30,518 nucleotides of DNA from Firmicutes bacterium UBA7510. Lineage in GTDB: Bacteria; Bacillota; Clostridia; Tissierellales; Sedimentibacteraceae. The position numbers and the translations under genes are program-made. The stretch is from the NCBI GenBank assembly GCA_002479485.1, contig DLNM01000040.1, forward strand, positions 1 to 30,518, given 5' to 3'. The first letter of the stretch is position 1, and each line of letters begins with the position of its first letter. The notes under the pieces were generated by a model, which did not search any database, was not told where the DNA came from, and saw only the letters and a program-made list of their open reading frames with translations. Shown here piece after piece: positions 1-8,078 of the stretch.

Positions 1-49
1 CAGTTCACTGGTGGTTTTGATTCATCAAGACAGTGTACCTGTACCAACC

Positions 50-78
50 TTGACACTAATTTTTAGTTTTGCTATTAT
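50..78 (+). promoter_or_regulatory. sigma-A promoter of the fucosidase gene
   Basis: A TTGACA -35 box (50-55) and a TATTAT -10 box (73-78) are separated by exactly 17 bases and lie about 50 bases before the fucosidase start. No operator-like dyad stands out in the first 111 bases. Confidence 0.7.
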
Positions 79-129
79 ATACATAATATTACACTAGATT
101 AAAACTTCTACATGAAAGGAAAATATAAC

Positions 130-1428
130 ATGTTTAATAGAGATACATATAACAAAAGAATGGAATGGTTTAAAAACGATAGATTTGGCATGTTTATTCA
201 TTGGGGGCTTTATTCAATACCAGCTCGTGGTGAATGGATACGTTCTACAGAAAAAATGAGTATTGAGGACTATAAACAATATTTTGAAGAATTTAATCCA
301 GAAGGCTATGAACCTAAAGAGTGGGCAAAACTTGCAAAAGAAGCAGGCATGAAATATGCAGTGCTTACTGCAAAGCACCATGATGGCTTTTGCTTATTTG
401 ACACCAAATTAACTGATTATAAATCGACAAACACTAAATCCGGAAGAGATTTTGTTAGAGAATACTTAGAAGCATTTAGAGAAGAAGGGATTAAAGTTGG
501 TTTATATTTTTCTTTAATTGATTGGCATCACCCAGATTATCCACATTACAATGATATGCATCATCCAATGAGGACAAATAAGGACTATGAGGGTAAAGTA
601 CATAATTTTGATAATTATTTAGAATATATGCATGGTCAAATAAAGGAGCTTTGTACAGAGTATGGAAAGCTAGATATGATGTGGTTTGACTTTTCTTATG
701 GTGATATGAAGGGAGAAAAGTGGCAAGCTACAAAGCTAATGGAAATGGTTAGAACTTATCAACCAGATATAATAGTGGACAACCGTTTAGAGGTTAGCGG
801 TGAGGGATTTGGTTCTATTGCAACAAAAAATCCAACGCCTTATAGCGGAGACTATGTAAGTCCTGAGCAGATTATTCCTCCAAATGGACTTTTTGATGAA
901 GAAGGTAATGGGCTTGCTTGGGAGGCTTGTATCACTATGAATGATAATTGGGGTTATACAGCTCTCGATAAAAACTTTAAACCCGCGGCTACAATCATAA
1001 AAAAATTAGTTGAGTGCGTAAGTAAAAATGGCAATATGCTATTAAATGTTGGTCCGGATGCAAATGGTAGAATCCCTAAAGAATCAGTTGAGATATTAAA
1101 AGAAATAGGAAACTGGATGAAGTATAATAAAAAAAGTATATACGGCTGTAAGGCTTCTAGCTTGCCTAAACCTGAAAATGGCAGAATAACTCAAAACGGA
1201 AAGAAATTGTACTATCATATAATGGAGAATTCCATAGGCTATATTCCACTTTATGGAATAAATGCAAATGAGGTTGAAAAAATACGTTTACTATATGATG
1301 GTACAGAATTAAAGATTATAAATAACTGGATAGTAAATAATTATCCTGATACAGTATTTGTAAATATAAGCAAAACACCTTACTTGCCTGATCCAATAGA
1401 TACTGTTGTTGAAGTTACATTAAAATAG
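130..1428 (+). CDS. Alpha-L-fucosidase, glycoside hydrolase family 29
   Basis: Predicted to release terminal L-fucose from fucosylated glycans. The N-terminal catalytic TIM barrel opens with a stretch typical of GH29 (RFGMFIHWGLYSIPARGEW) and continues with the AKHHDGF motif and MMWFDFSYGD, whose first Asp (WFD) is the expected nucleophile position. A C-terminal part from about residue 340 looks like the usual beta-sandwich. The start at 130 is preferred over an in-frame ATG at 112 because AAAGGAAA (115-122) lies 7 bases before it; this gives 432 residues. I see no signal peptide, so the enzyme is probably cytoplasmic and would act on imported fuco-oligosaccharides. It has its own promoter and no sugar transporter or fucose catabolic gene beside it. 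Family assignment is secure; exact linkage specificity cannot be read from the sequence. Confidence 0.92.
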   Translation: MFNRDTYNKRMEWFKNDRFGMFIHWGLYSIPARGEWIRSTEKMSIEDYKQYFEEFNPEGYEPKEWAKLAKEAGMKYAVLTAKHHDGFCLFDTKLTDYKSTNTKSGRDFVREYLEAFREEGIKVGLYFSLIDWHHPDYPHYNDMHHPMRTNKDYEGKVHNFDNYLEYMHGQIKELCTEYGKLDMMWFDFSYGDMKGEKWQATKLMEMVRTYQPDIIVDNRLEVSGEGFGSIATKNPTPYSGDYVSPEQIIPPNGLFDEEGNGLAWEACITMNDNWGYTALDKNFKPAATIIKKLVECVSKNGNMLLNVGPDANGRIPKESVEILKEIGNWMKYNKKSIYGCKASSLPKPENGRITQNGKKLYYHIMENSIGYIPLYGINANEVEKIRLLYDGTELKIINNWIVNNYPDTVFVNISKTPYLPDPIDTVVEVTLK

Positions 1429-1477
1429 CGGAGAGTTAAAGAAATACGCTTATTATGTCGTGTTTTATAAAATAGCC

Positions 1478-1506
1478 TTGTTTTAGGCAGTAAAAGAGTA
1501 TATAAT
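1478..1506 (+). promoter_or_regulatory. promoter of the LytTR two-component operon
   Basis: TTGTTT (1478-1483), 17-base spacer, TATAAT (1501-1506). Transcription would begin near 1513, just before a perfect 11-bp dyad (1515-1541). Confidence 0.6.
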
Positions 1507-1514
1507 ATTTTATG

Positions 1515-1541
1515 TTAATAATATTACTCTAATATTATTAA
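1515..1541. repeat. perfect 11-bp inverted repeat at the operon's transcription start
   Basis: TTAATAATATT at 1515-1525 and AATATTATTAA at 1531-1541 are exact reverse complements around the loop ACTCT. Lying just after the predicted start site, it could be an operator or a 5' hairpin that stabilises the mRNA. It is almost pure A/T, so chance occurrence is less unlikely than its length suggests. Confidence 0.5.
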
Positions 1542-1585
1542 TAAAATTGAAACTATTATTAAATTAATGTTTGGAGGACATAATT

Positions 1586-1876
1586 ATGAAGGCTTATGAC
1601 TTAATAAATAAAGTTGAACTTGAAGTTACAGCTAATGATTTAATAAACCTTATGAGAAATAACAGACAGGTTGAATTTACTCTTAAGGAAAAAGAAACAG
1701 ATGATGTAGGATATCTTACTTGGGATAAAGAATATTGGACACTTGTTAATGAAAACAGATTTATGCGTACTTATTCATTAGAAGGAAAATCATTGATGGA
1801 ATCAACAGCACACAATATATATGACTTGCAAAATGATTTTCATCCTGAAAAAGCTGCTAAAATAGAAATTAATTAA
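1586..1876 (+). CDS. 96-aa protein of unknown function
   Basis: I do not recognise this protein. It is a small, soluble, mixed-charge protein starting MKAYDLINKVELEVTANDL, with no signal peptide, membrane segment or cysteine. An aromatic-rich central stretch (YLTWDKEYWTLVNENRFMRTY) suggests a small beta-rich fold. The ATG at 1586 is chosen over an upstream TTG at 1571 because GGAGGA (1573-1578) is a proper ribosome site for it and overlaps the TTG. It is the first gene of the operon, 26 bases ahead of the LytTR response regulator, so it may be part of, or controlled by, that two-component system. It does not resemble AgrB or AgrD. Confidence 0.8.
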   Translation: MKAYDLINKVELEVTANDLINLMRNNRQVEFTLKEKETDDVGYLTWDKEYWTLVNENRFMRTYSLEGKSLMESTAHNIYDLQNDFHPEKAAKIEIN

Positions 1877-1902
1877 ATGTATTCTTAACTTGGAGGGATA
1901 TT

Positions 1903-2643
1903 ATGATTAATATCGTTATTTGTGATGATGATACACAAATTTGCGTGAAATTAAAGAAAAGTTTAAAAGAAAATCTTCAATTTGAATATAGGCTTTATGA
2001 ATTTCATGATTTTGATTTAAATTTTCATGAATATATATTATATAATAATATCCCTACTATTTATATTTTAGATATTGAGCTTCAAAATGCCAAAACTGAT
2101 GGATATGGAATTGCTAAAAAAATAAGAAAAGCAAGAGCCTATAACGATGAGATAATATTTTTATCAAGCTACACAGCTGGTATTATTAATACTTATAAAT
2201 ATAAAATAAAGCCAGTTGATTTCATAGAAAAAACTAACTATTACAGCCTAGATATTATTAGTGCTGTAGAAGAAGCTAAAACAAGAATCGATAGTAGGGT
2301 AGTAGAGGAAGATAGCGGATCACTTCTAATTAACGAATTTAAAGAACTATTTAGGATAAGATTTAAACATATAATTTCTATAGAAAAAATTAAAAACAGT
2401 AAAAAAGTTGAAATTAGAACTGTATTAGATCCTTGTTGTGACAAAGAGATTTATACTACATATAAGGCAATAGAAAAAATTAATGAAGAATTAGACGATA
2501 GATTTTGTCAAATTTCTAGAGGAATAATTATCAATAAAAATCTTGTTAGACATATTAGTTCAAGTGGACAAGTAGTCATGACAAATGGACAAATATTTAT
2601 TACTTCAGCTAAGAAAATTAAGGAGTTAAAAGATGAGCTATAG
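1903..2643 (+). CDS. LytTR-family response regulator (AgrA-like)
   Basis: Cytoplasmic DNA-binding response regulator of 246 residues. The N-terminal receiver domain (about 1-125) shows the acidic pocket D8-D9-D10 (VICDDD), the phosphoacceptor D57 in YILDIEL and a conserved Lys in FIEKTNYY. The C-terminal half (about 140-246) fits a LytTR DNA-binding domain, with the typical end pattern FCQISRGIIINKNLVRHI. A strong GGAGGG site precedes the ATG. The gene overlaps the downstream histidine kinase by 11 bases, so the two are translationally coupled partners. LytTR regulators of this class usually bind pairs of short direct repeats; none was recognised here, so its targets are unknown. Confidence 0.9.
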   Translation: MINIVICDDDTQICVKLKKSLKENLQFEYRLYEFHDFDLNFHEYILYNNIPTIYILDIELQNAKTDGYGIAKKIRKARAYNDEIIFLSSYTAGIINTYKYKIKPVDFIEKTNYYSLDIISAVEEAKTRIDSRVVEEDSGSLLINEFKELFRIRFKHIISIEKIKNSKKVEIRTVLDPCCDKEIYTTYKAIEKINEELDDRFCQISRGIIINKNLVRHISSSGQVVMTNGQIFITSAKKIKELKDEL

Positions 2644-3922
2644 TTTTGCTTTTTTTTTACAAGCATTAGTTAAAAGCTATTTATATGTTGCATTGTTGCC
2701 TTCTAAGCTGTTAAATGAAAACAAGTACATAAATTATAAATCTATTACAGCAGCATTAATTATAGCTATATTTTTAGCTTATATGCCTAATTTAAATTTT
2801 ATTATAAAAACTGTATTTATAGTTATCATAAATTTTATTATTATTGGAAGCGTATATAAAAAAGGTAATGTAATATCCATATTGATGAGCGTAATATCCT
2901 ATACTGTGGTTTTTATAAGTAATGAAGTTACAGAAATAATATTTGTAAAAATATTTAATGTAGATTTAATATACATTCAGTACTATCCAGCAATAGTTAT
3001 GCAAATGACCTTAGTTTTATTTTCATTTTCATTTCTTTTAAGTTTTTTTATAAAACCACAATCCTTTTTTGAAGAAATAAAGGACTATAGATTTGAAAGA
3101 AAAAATATGAATATTATCATCGTATATATTATATTATCGATATTATTTTTAGCACTTATTGGTTATAGCATAAAAAATGAGGAGATATTCAGCGAAAGAT
3201 ATATTATAGGTGTTATACTTCTTTTGACATATATCATTATGAGTATTGTCTATTTATTTCAAATTAAGGAACTAATTAGAAGTAAAAATGATTATGACAC
3301 AATATATAATTATATTTCTAATGTTGAAAAAATTGCTGGACAACTTAAAAAGCAGGAGCATGAACATAATAATCAACTAATAGCAGTAAAAGCTTTCGCT
3401 CAGGAGGGAAAATCTAAAGAAATAATCAATTTTATAGATAATATATTAAAAAATAAAATAAAGAATAAAATAAGTGCTAATGTAGGCTTGGAAAAAATTC
3501 AAGATAGCATCTTAAAAACATTACTTGTTCATAAAATTAATGGTGCGACAGGTTTTGGTTTAAGAGTAGAAGCCTTTATTAGAGGAGAAATATCCCCTAT
3601 CAATAATATTTCGCCAAAAGAGTTAGCGAACATAATAGGTATAATAATGGATAATGCTATAGAAGGTGCTGTTGATTCTGAAGAAAAATACATCAGCATA
3701 TTAATTGATGAAGATGAAGATTGTGAAGAAGTTAATATTACAATTTCAAATACTTATAAAGAAGCACCTAAGATATATGAAATCGGAGTTTCTACTAAGG
3801 GCGAATATAGAGGAAATGGATTATCTATATTACAGGATATTGAAGAAGAAAATGAAAAAATTAAAATTAGCACAGATTTAACAGAAGAACTATTTATACA
3901 AGATATTTTTATTAAAAGATAG
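2633..3922 (+). CDS. AgrC-like sensor histidine kinase (HPK10, GHKL ATPase)
   Basis: Membrane sensor kinase of 429 residues paired with the preceding response regulator. About six hydrophobic segments fill residues 1-210 with no large extracellular loop, as in peptide-sensing AgrC-type kinases. The probable phosphoacceptor is H245 (EHEHNNQL), which is weaker than the classic FRHDYxN pattern. The ATPase domain has an N box (N341 in IIMDNAIEGA) and a G box (GNGLSIL, about 394-400). AAGGAG sits just before the ATG, inside the end of the regulator gene. No agrB/agrD-like peptide genes occur nearby, so the signal is unknown; the kinase may sense a membrane or cell-wall cue rather than an autoinducer. 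Family is confident, ligand unknown. Confidence 0.88.
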   Translation: MSYSFAFFLQALVKSYLYVALLPSKLLNENKYINYKSITAALIIAIFLAYMPNLNFIIKTVFIVIINFIIIGSVYKKGNVISILMSVISYTVVFISNEVTEIIFVKIFNVDLIYIQYYPAIVMQMTLVLFSFSFLLSFFIKPQSFFEEIKDYRFERKNMNIIIVYIILSILFLALIGYSIKNEEIFSERYIIGVILLLTYIIMSIVYLFQIKELIRSKNDYDTIYNYISNVEKIAGQLKKQEHEHNNQLIAVKAFAQEGKSKEIINFIDNILKNKIKNKISANVGLEKIQDSILKTLLVHKINGATGFGLRVEAFIRGEISPINNISPKELANIIGIIMDNAIEGAVDSEEKYISILIDEDEDCEEVNITISNTYKEAPKIYEIGVSTKGEYRGNGLSILQDIEEENEKIKISTDLTEELFIQDIFIKR

Positions 3923-3969
3923 TTTTTGTCATTATGTAATTCTAAAAAAATGTTTTCAAATACTTAAGG

Positions 3970-4008
3970 ACATTAAAAAACGTTTTCCCGGGTTTTAATG
4001 TTTTTTTT
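3970..4008 (+). terminator. Rho-independent terminator after the kinase gene
   Basis: ACATTAAAA (3970-3978) pairs with TTTTAATGT (3993-4001) and is followed directly by a run of T to 4008. It closes the 1586-3922 operon. Confidence 0.85.
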
Positions 4009-4022
4009 ATTTTTAAATATAT

Positions 4023-4158
4023 TATAATAAGCACATAATAGAAATGAAAATAATATGAAGAGTTTAAGGGATTGTACTCTAGTATTATTGTCTATTTTAA
4101 GAGGGATGTTTAAATAAATAAGGGAGTCCGAGCGTTTGGACTCCTTTTTATTTATTGA
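4023..4158 (+). other. gene-free stretch before dsdA with a possible short RNA ending in a terminator
   Basis: The 343 bases between the kinase and dsdA hold a TATAAT (4023-4028, no convincing -35 box) and then a strong hairpin with GGAGTCC (4123-4129) pairing with GGACTCC (4138-4144), followed by TTTTT. Flanking A- and T-rich arms extend the stem to about 4112-4158. Because a terminator already closes the upstream operon, this second one would end a separate roughly 110-base transcript or act as an attenuator before dsdA. I recognise no known RNA family. Confidence 0.4.
4123..4149 (+). terminator. terminator/attenuator upstream of dsdA
   Basis: Seven-bp GC-rich stem (GGAGTCC/GGACTCC, loop GAGCGTTT) followed by five T residues. 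It lies about 115 bases before the dsdA start, so it would stop any transcript arriving from upstream. Confidence 0.75.
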
Positions 4159-4265
4159 ATTTTTTAAAAATTGTGATAAACTGTATCTAATATATGTAAA
4201 TTATTTTCTAGGAAATATTTGTCGAAACTATGTTTATAACGCCTAGAAGCGCGATGGGAGGAAAT

Positions 4266-5627
4266 ATGAATTTAGATGATTTGATACAAAATAATAAATT
4301 TTTAAAAAATGTTACTGAATTAAGCGAAACAGTATGGATAAATGATGATTTAAAAAGTTTTAATGATATTAAGGAAAATTTTAATGTAAATATTGATGAT
4401 ATATACGATGCGGAGAAAAGACTTAAAAGATATGCACCTCTTATCAAAGCCTTATTTGGTGAAACAGAAAAAAGTAGTGGCATAATTGAATCTGAAATTA
4501 TAGAAGTTAGCAAAATGAAAAAATCGCTTGAAGATAAATATAATAATCAAATTTTTGGAAAACTTTTATTAAAATTAGACAGCCATTTACCTATAGCAGG
4601 TTCAATAAAGTCAAGGGGAGGAATATATGAGGTTTTAAGATATGCAGAAAAATTGGCATTAGAAAATGATTTGATAAAAGAAACTGATGACTACTCTGTG
4701 CTTGCTTCGGATAGGAATAAAAAATTCTTTAGTAAATACACAATTCAAGTTGGGTCTACAGGGAATTTGGGACTTAGCATTGGAATTATGAGCTCAAGAC
4801 TTGGTTTCAAGACAATAGTACATATGTCAGTAGATGCTAAGGCATGGAAAAAAGAGATGCTTAGAAGCTATGGTGTTGAAGTTATAGAATATGAAACTGA
4901 CTATTCTATTGCTGTAGAAAATGGTCGCTTAGAATCATCAAAAGATTCAAAGAGCTATTTTGTGGATGATGAGAATTCAATGAATTTATTTTTAGGTTAT
5001 AGCGTAGCAGCCTTAAGATTAAAAAAACAGCTTGATGAAATTAAATTAGAGGTAAATAAAACACATCCATTATTTGTTTATTTACCTTGTGGTATAGGTG
5101 GTGCACCAGGAGGAGTAGCATTCGGATTGAAGCATATTTTTGGAGACAATGTCCACTGCTTTTTCGTTGAACCGACCCACGCACCATGCATGCTGGTAGG
5201 CATGGCTACTAAGCTTCATGATAAGGTAAATGTAAAAGATTTTAATATAGATGGAAAGACTGAAGCAGATGGATTAGCTGTTGGAAGGGCATCAAAGTTA
5301 GTAGGTAAATACATGGAAAACATGCTTAGCGGTATATTTACAGTTGATGACTATAAGTTATATGACATATTAAGATTGCTACATAATAGTGAAAATATTA
5401 ATATAGAGCCTTCAGCTTGTGCAGCATTTGAAGGAGTTATATCCTTAAACTGTGAAGAAATGGCTAAATACATAAAGGATAATAACTTATTTGAACATAT
5501 GGAAAACTCTACCCACATTGCTTGGGCAACAGGAGGTAGTTTAGTTCCAAAAGAAGTTATGGATGAATACTTGAATAAAAGTAAGGTTGAAAAAACTAAT
5601 AGTGATAATTTTAAAATATTAGTATGA
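4266..5627 (+). CDS. dsdA: D-serine ammonia-lyase (D-serine dehydratase), PLP-dependent
   Basis: Converts D-serine to pyruvate and ammonia in the cytoplasm; a detoxification and amino-acid-fermentation enzyme. The sequence follows E. coli DsdA closely along its length: GIIESE, LLKLDSHLPIAGSIKSRGG with the PLP-binding Lys at about residue 115, VGSTGNLGLSIGIMSSR, HMSVDAKAWKK, FVYLPCGIGGAPGGVAFG, CFFVEPTHAPCML, ADGLAVGRAS and HIAWATGGSLVP. I prefer the start at 4266 (453 residues), where GGGAGG lies at 4256-4261, although the spacing is short; an in-frame ATG at 4230 has only a distant AGGAAA. The gene is followed 15 bases later by an alpha/beta hydrolase that it probably shares a transcript with. 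No DsdC-type regulator or DsdX permease is present. Confidence 0.95.
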   Translation: MNLDDLIQNNKFLKNVTELSETVWINDDLKSFNDIKENFNVNIDDIYDAEKRLKRYAPLIKALFGETEKSSGIIESEIIEVSKMKKSLEDKYNNQIFGKLLLKLDSHLPIAGSIKSRGGIYEVLRYAEKLALENDLIKETDDYSVLASDRNKKFFSKYTIQVGSTGNLGLSIGIMSSRLGFKTIVHMSVDAKAWKKEMLRSYGVEVIEYETDYSIAVENGRLESSKDSKSYFVDDENSMNLFLGYSVAALRLKKQLDEIKLEVNKTHPLFVYLPCGIGGAPGGVAFGLKHIFGDNVHCFFVEPTHAPCMLVGMATKLHDKVNVKDFNIDGKTEADGLAVGRASKLVGKYMENMLSGIFTVDDYKLYDILRLLHNSENINIEPSACAAFEGVISLNCEEMAKYIKDNNLFEHMENSTHIAWATGGSLVPKEVMDEYLNKSKVEKTNSDNFKILV

Positions 5628-5642
5628 GAGGGTGTATAAGCT

Positions 5643-6596
5643 TTGAAAAAACAAAAGGATTTTTTTTCAGAATATGTCATGATTAATGGTATAGAACAGT
5701 ACTTGTTACACTACAGTACCAATAGTGAACTCCCTGTCATTTTGTTTTTACATGGTGGCCCAGGAATGTCGGAATCAACATTTGCTTATGCTTTTCAAAA
5801 TGATTTATCAAATTTGTTTAGTGTTGTTCATTGGGATCAGAGGGGTGCAGGAAAAACATTAACTAAATCCAAAAGAAATAATAATTATCCGTCTGTCGAC
5901 GAATTATTAGATGATTTATTTGAAATAGTTAATTACTTGAAGAAAAAATATAACAAGGATAAAATTGTGGTTTTAGGTCATTCTTGGGGAAGTGTATTGG
6001 GAACTTTATTTGTATTAAAACATCCTCAAGAAGTATTGTACTACATTGGAGCAGGACAAGTAATAGATATAGTGGAGAATGAAAAAATTGGTTATGAAAA
6101 GGTAAAGGAATTAATAGTAGAAACTGGTAATAAGAAGGATTTAGATAGCCTTGAAAAAATCGGAGTTTATCCCGAGAAAAATTATAATAAAACCATGATA
6201 AAGAAAATACAAAGAATTAGAATATTACAGGGAAAGTATAAGATTGGAATGGATTTTATTCCTATAATAAAAACATTACTTAAAAGTCCTATTTTTAAGT
6301 TATCAGATATTTTTAGTTTATTTAAAGGAATGAACAATAATAAAAAACTTTGGGATTTTTTATTTAAGCATAGTCTATATGAGGAAAGTCGTGATTATAA
6401 AATACCTGTTTTTTATATTCTTGGAGATAGAGATTACCAAGCCCCAAATACGATAGCGAATTGTTACTTCGATTCAATTAATGCACCAAATAAAAAAATG
6501 TTCTTTATAAATGATGCAGGTCATTTTATGATGCTTGACAAGCCAAAGTTGTTTGCTAATGCTTTAGCTGAGATATGTAGATTGCATCATAATTAA
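5643..6596 (+). CDS. Alpha/beta hydrolase, proline-iminopeptidase-like (S33)
   Basis: Cytoplasmic serine hydrolase of 317 residues. It has the oxyanion motif HGGPG (37-41), HWDQRGAGKT typical of proline iminopeptidases, the nucleophile elbow GHSWGS with Ser114, the acid D264 in LGDRDYQAP and the catalytic His294 in NDAGHFMML. The start is a TTG, supported by AGAGGGTG 8 bases upstream; the next Met codon would remove the first strand. A variable cap domain occupies about 140-250. Coupled closely to dsdA, it may release amino acids or D-amino-acid-containing peptides for fermentation, but that is inference; S33 relatives also include esterases and lactonases. Confidence 0.82.
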   Translation: MKKQKDFFSEYVMINGIEQYLLHYSTNSELPVILFLHGGPGMSESTFAYAFQNDLSNLFSVVHWDQRGAGKTLTKSKRNNNYPSVDELLDDLFEIVNYLKKKYNKDKIVVLGHSWGSVLGTLFVLKHPQEVLYYIGAGQVIDIVENEKIGYEKVKELIVETGNKKDLDSLEKIGVYPEKNYNKTMIKKIQRIRILQGKYKIGMDFIPIIKTLLKSPIFKLSDIFSLFKGMNNNKKLWDFLFKHSLYEESRDYKIPVFYILGDRDYQAPNTIANCYFDSINAPNKKMFFINDAGHFMMLDKPKLFANALAEICRLHHN

Positions 6597-6602
6597 AATA
6601 AC

Positions 6603-6637
6603 ACCCAGATGAAAGTAAATTATCTGGGTATTATTTT
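6603..6637. terminator. bidirectional terminator between convergent genes
   Basis: ACCCAGAT (6603-6610) pairs with ATCTGGGT (6622-6629), flanked by AAAATAAC on the left and ATTATTTT on the right. It can end both the hydrolase transcript (+) and the heptad-repeat-protein transcript (-). Confidence 0.75.
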
Positions 6638-6647
6638 ATATCTTCAT

Positions 6648-8078
6648 TTATTTTCGAAATAAATTTTTTAGTCTTTCCCAGAAAGTATCTTTCTTAAGTA
6701 TTTCAACTTTTGTAATGGTCTTTTCCTTTTCTATATTTTCTGTTGATATAATAAATTGAACAGATTTTACATTTTGATTTTTACCTGAAACAAAGGATAT
6801 CGGCTTATAATCAGAAAAATCATATTCACTCATTAATTCATCGATAGCAGTATCAATTTGATTAGGTAAATCCTTAGTTTGATTATTGAGCTCTTTTGTA
6901 CCATCTGCCATTTTACCTATGCCACCATTCAATGATGCAGTTCCATTTGCCATAGAAGTAATGCCATCATTTATTGAATTGTAGCTTGTAGCTAGCTGTG
7001 ATAATCCTCCAGTATAAGCTGTAAGTCCATTATTAAATGAACTGTAATTGGTTGTTAATAACCCTAATGCTTGTGAGAGCTGAGCTAATGTTATGGAGAT
7101 TTCAGTATTAGGCATAGAAACAGTTAATTGTTCAGATAATGCATTTAAAGAAGAATTAATAGTCCCTAAAGAATCATTTATATTTTTAGATGCTTCAGTT
7201 ATTTCGCTAGATTGATTGTTTAATGCATTTATACCAGCATGATAATTATTTGAACCATCTTTAAGTTGATTCATTCCAATATTTAAGAATTTTACACCTT
7301 CCACTAATCCTATTGTACCAGCATTTAGCTGTGTTATAGCTTCAGATAATGTTACAAGATCCTTTGTCATTTCTTTTGTATCCGGTAAATCGAAGGTCAT
7401 TGAAAATGGAACCGCAGTAATTGTAATACCCTTCATTTCAAAGTCCGATACATCTGTTGTTATACTTGCACTTAAATCAGTATTTGGCATTACAGTAAAC
7501 GTTATAAGCTTATCTTTGCCAGAGTTTGCAAACACTCCATTTTCTGCAGTTATGTTTTTACATTTTTTATTATCAAGTGTTACAGATATTTGAATCATAT
7601 AGTTTTCATAAAATGAAGAGTCTATAACCTTGTTTTGTGTTGTATCTATTTCGATTTTAAGCTTTCCACTTTTGCCTGCTAAATCCTTAGCTTGTATTTC
7701 CTTATTATCAAGTGTGTATTTTATATTAAAAATCCAAGGTAAGTCAGTAGACTTAGCATTACCCTGATAATAGAATTTTCCTTCTTCAGCGTTAATTGTT
7801 ATATTATCTTCGTTCGAATTAATGTTTTTAAGATTAGTTAGATTTTTAATATTTAAATAGTTACCATAATCATTTATAGTTCCAGATTTAGTAATATCTA
7901 AGATATTAACAACATATATTCCATTGACTTTTCCATCTGTACTAAGAGTACTATATACAACCTCTTCTTTAGAAGATAAGACACCAGATGATTCAGCAAA
8001 TACTTTAGTGTTAAAGATTTGAGTAAGCATTAATGCGATTAATAAAATAGATAATATTGTTTTTTTATTTAATCTCAA
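6648..8078 (-). CDS. Secreted heptad-repeat protein partnered with an MMPL transporter
   Basis: A 476-residue exported protein. The signal peptide is clear (MRLNKKTILSILLIALMLTQ, likely cut after KVFA near residue 28). Residues 30-240 look beta-rich; residues about 245-420 contain the recurring pattern of Leu and Gly seven residues apart (for example LNGGIGKMADGTKELNNQ) known from YhgE/Pip-type proteins. The C-terminus (TFWERLKNLFRK) is basic and has no membrane segment or sorting motif, so the protein may be released or held by the transporter. Its start overlaps the end of the MMPL gene by 14 bases, so the two are translationally coupled and probably act as one export unit. Cargo and mechanism are unknown. 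Confidence 0.8.
   Translation of the reverse strand: MRLNKKTILSILLIALMLTQIFNTKVFAESSGVLSSKEEVVYSTLSTDGKVNGIYVVNILDITKSGTINDYGNYLNIKNLTNLKNINSNEDNITINAEEGKFYYQGNAKSTDLPWIFNIKYTLDNKEIQAKDLAGKSGKLKIEIDTTQNKVIDSSFYENYMIQISVTLDNKKCKNITAENGVFANSGKDKLITFTVMPNTDLSASITTDVSDFEMKGITITAVPFSMTFDLPDTKEMTKDLVTLSEAITQLNAGTIGLVEGVKFLNIGMNQLKDGSNNYHAGINALNNQSSEITEASKNINDSLGTINSSLNALSEQLTVSMPNTEISITLAQLSQALGLLTTNYSSFNNGLTAYTGGLSQLATSYNSINDGITSMANGTASLNGGIGKMADGTKELNNQTKDLPNQIDTAIDELMSEYDFSDYKPISFVSGKNQNVKSVQFIISTENIEKEKTITKVEILKKDTFWERLKNLFRK

Noticed and set aside
1..111. Possible 3' end of a gene before the fucosidase (two frames stay open to stops near 64 and 98).
   Set aside because: Too short to judge, no recognisable motif, and a clear promoter lies inside the stretch.
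2241..2444. Long open frames on the opposite strand inside genes (for example here and within hydF, HydS-like and dnaX genes).
   Set aside because: They lie wholly inside well-supported genes, lack ribosome sites and show the hydrophobic, biased composition expected of the reverse strand of A/T-rich coding DNA.
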